Shown: one piece after another, positions 63,625 to 64,000 of the stretch | Layout: each line of letters starts with the position of its first letter | Position numbering within the stretch: the first letter of the stretch is position 1 | Origin: an uncultured Clostridia bacterium | GTDB lineage: Bacteria > Bacillota > Clostridia > TANB77 > CAG-508 | Length of the DNA: 64,000 bases | Assembly (NCBI GenBank): GCA_934169775.1 | Contig: CAKPOI010000004.1 | Span: 1 to 64,000 of the forward strand | Reading direction: 5' to 3' | Notes under the pieces: model-generated | What the model was told of the DNA's origin: nothing | Databases searched by the model: none | The model's input: only the letters and a program-made list of their open reading frames with translations | Program-made: the position numbers and the translations under genes

Positions 63625-64000
63625 TTATCTTCCTATTGAATAATATTCTATTCCTGTATTTTTCATTTCCTCTAAATTATAAATATTTCTTCCATCATAA
63701 ACTAATGGTGTTTTCATTAATTTTTTATATTCATTTGGATTTATACATTTAATTTCATTCCATTCTGTAAATATAAAACATACATTGGCTCCTTCTAAAG
63801 CTTCCTTTGGTTCTTTTACATATGTTATTGGAGCATTTGGAAATTTCTTTTTAAAGTTTTCTTCTGCCACTGGATCATATGCATATATATTTGCTCCATT
63901 TTCTAGAAGTAGTTTTATGTTTTCTATGGATGGGGCTTCTCTTAAATCATCTGTTCCTGCTTTAAATGCCAGTCCTAACACTGCTACTTTTAATTTATTG
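63625..64000 (-). CDS. ugd: UDP-glucose 6-dehydrogenase, C-terminal part (cut by right edge)
   Basis: The last 125 codons of a nucleotide-sugar dehydrogenase. The frame is open to the right edge (the visible part begins near Asn-Lys-Leu-Lys-Val-Ala-Val-Leu-Gly), so the N-terminal NAD domain lies outside. GLAFKAGTDDLREAPS is the conserved start of the C-terminal UDP-binding domain, followed by YDPVAEENF and IFTEWNEIK. It supplies UDP-glucuronate for the polysaccharide; a GDP-mannose or UDP-N-acetyl sugar dehydrogenase cannot be wholly excluded from this part alone. Confidence 0.85.
   Translation of the reverse strand, partial: NKLKVAVLGLAFKAGTDDLREAPSIENIKLLLENGANIYAYDPVAEENFKKKFPNAPITYVKEPKEALEGANVCFIFTEWNEIKCINPNEYKKLMKTPLVYDGRNIYNLEEMKNTGIEYYSIGR

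Noticed and set aside
53021..64000. Prophage or integrative element covering the polysaccharide region
   Set aside because: No integrase, structural phage genes, tRNA boundary or direct attachment repeats were seen.

Overview
The window is strongly A+T-rich DNA (by eye well under 35% G+C) from a low-GC, Gram-positive, probably anaerobic and gut-associated member of the Clostridia. The evidence is a bifunctional Rel, RNase Y, LexA, SufU-type Fe-S assembly, MurT/GatD lipid II amidation, a T-box leader on ileS, SLH and sortase surface proteins, an anaerobic (class III) ribonucleotide reductase relative, AAAGGAGG-type ribosome binding sites, frequent TTG/GTG starts, and TTGACA-17-TATAAT promoters. 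Most genes lie on the minus strand. I cannot name a species.

Layout. 1-5.7 kb: truncated prepilin-like gene, PflX-type radical SAM protein, a decayed toxin-antitoxin-like locus, and a two-component system. 5.7-10.2 kb: gatD/murT (peptidoglycan amidation), a YcxB-like membrane protein, and an NrdD-like protein lacking its glycyl-radical end. 10.3-17.2 kb: a Crp/Fnr regulator, then hisS, a metallo-hydrolase, rel and recJ (a conserved Firmicutes neighbourhood). 17.3-22.1 kb: an AAA/PD-(D/E)XK protein and a secreted-protein/prepilin pair that appears to split one fold over two genes. 22.2-25.6 kb (plus strand): VanW protein, SpoVB-like flippase, Bax-inhibitor-1 protein. 25.6-33.7 kb: intergenic region with a gene remnant and 48-bp repeats, then a DtxR-like regulator-sufCBDSU-mnmA-paaI operon. 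33.9-38.9 kb: heterodimeric ABC exporter behind a frameshifted tetR with two palindromic operators. 38.9-46.4 kb: HAD phosphatase, lexA, rny, a small membrane protein, and T-box-ileS. 46.5-50.9 kb: sortase, glmM, CpsB-type phosphatase, HD protein. 51-52.9 kb: an AAA-ATPase/TOPRIM-like two-gene module, the best candidate for an undescribed (defence) system. 53-64 kb: SLH protein and a surface-polysaccharide cluster (flippase, pyruvyltransferase, glycosyltransferases, acyltransferase, EpsG-like polymerase, glf, ugd).

Two dispersed intergenic repeat families run through the window. One is REP-like, with a GGGGACGGAG core between TGCTTTT/AAAAGCA arms, occurring as monomers and as inverted dimers. 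The other is a MITE-like element of about 125 bp with GTTGGA... terminal inverted repeats. Both sit at the 3' ends of genes: the second supplies the stop codons of sufC and of the pyruvyltransferase gene, and the first forms the C-terminal tails of GatD and the SpoVB-like flippase.

Functional themes are cell-envelope construction (MurT/GatD, GlmM, VanW, sortase, SLH, polysaccharide cluster), Fe-S and anaerobic metabolism (SUF, radical SAM, NrdD-like), and stress/RNA control (Rel, LexA, RNase Y, RecJ). All functional calls come from motif recognition by reading; no database search was run.
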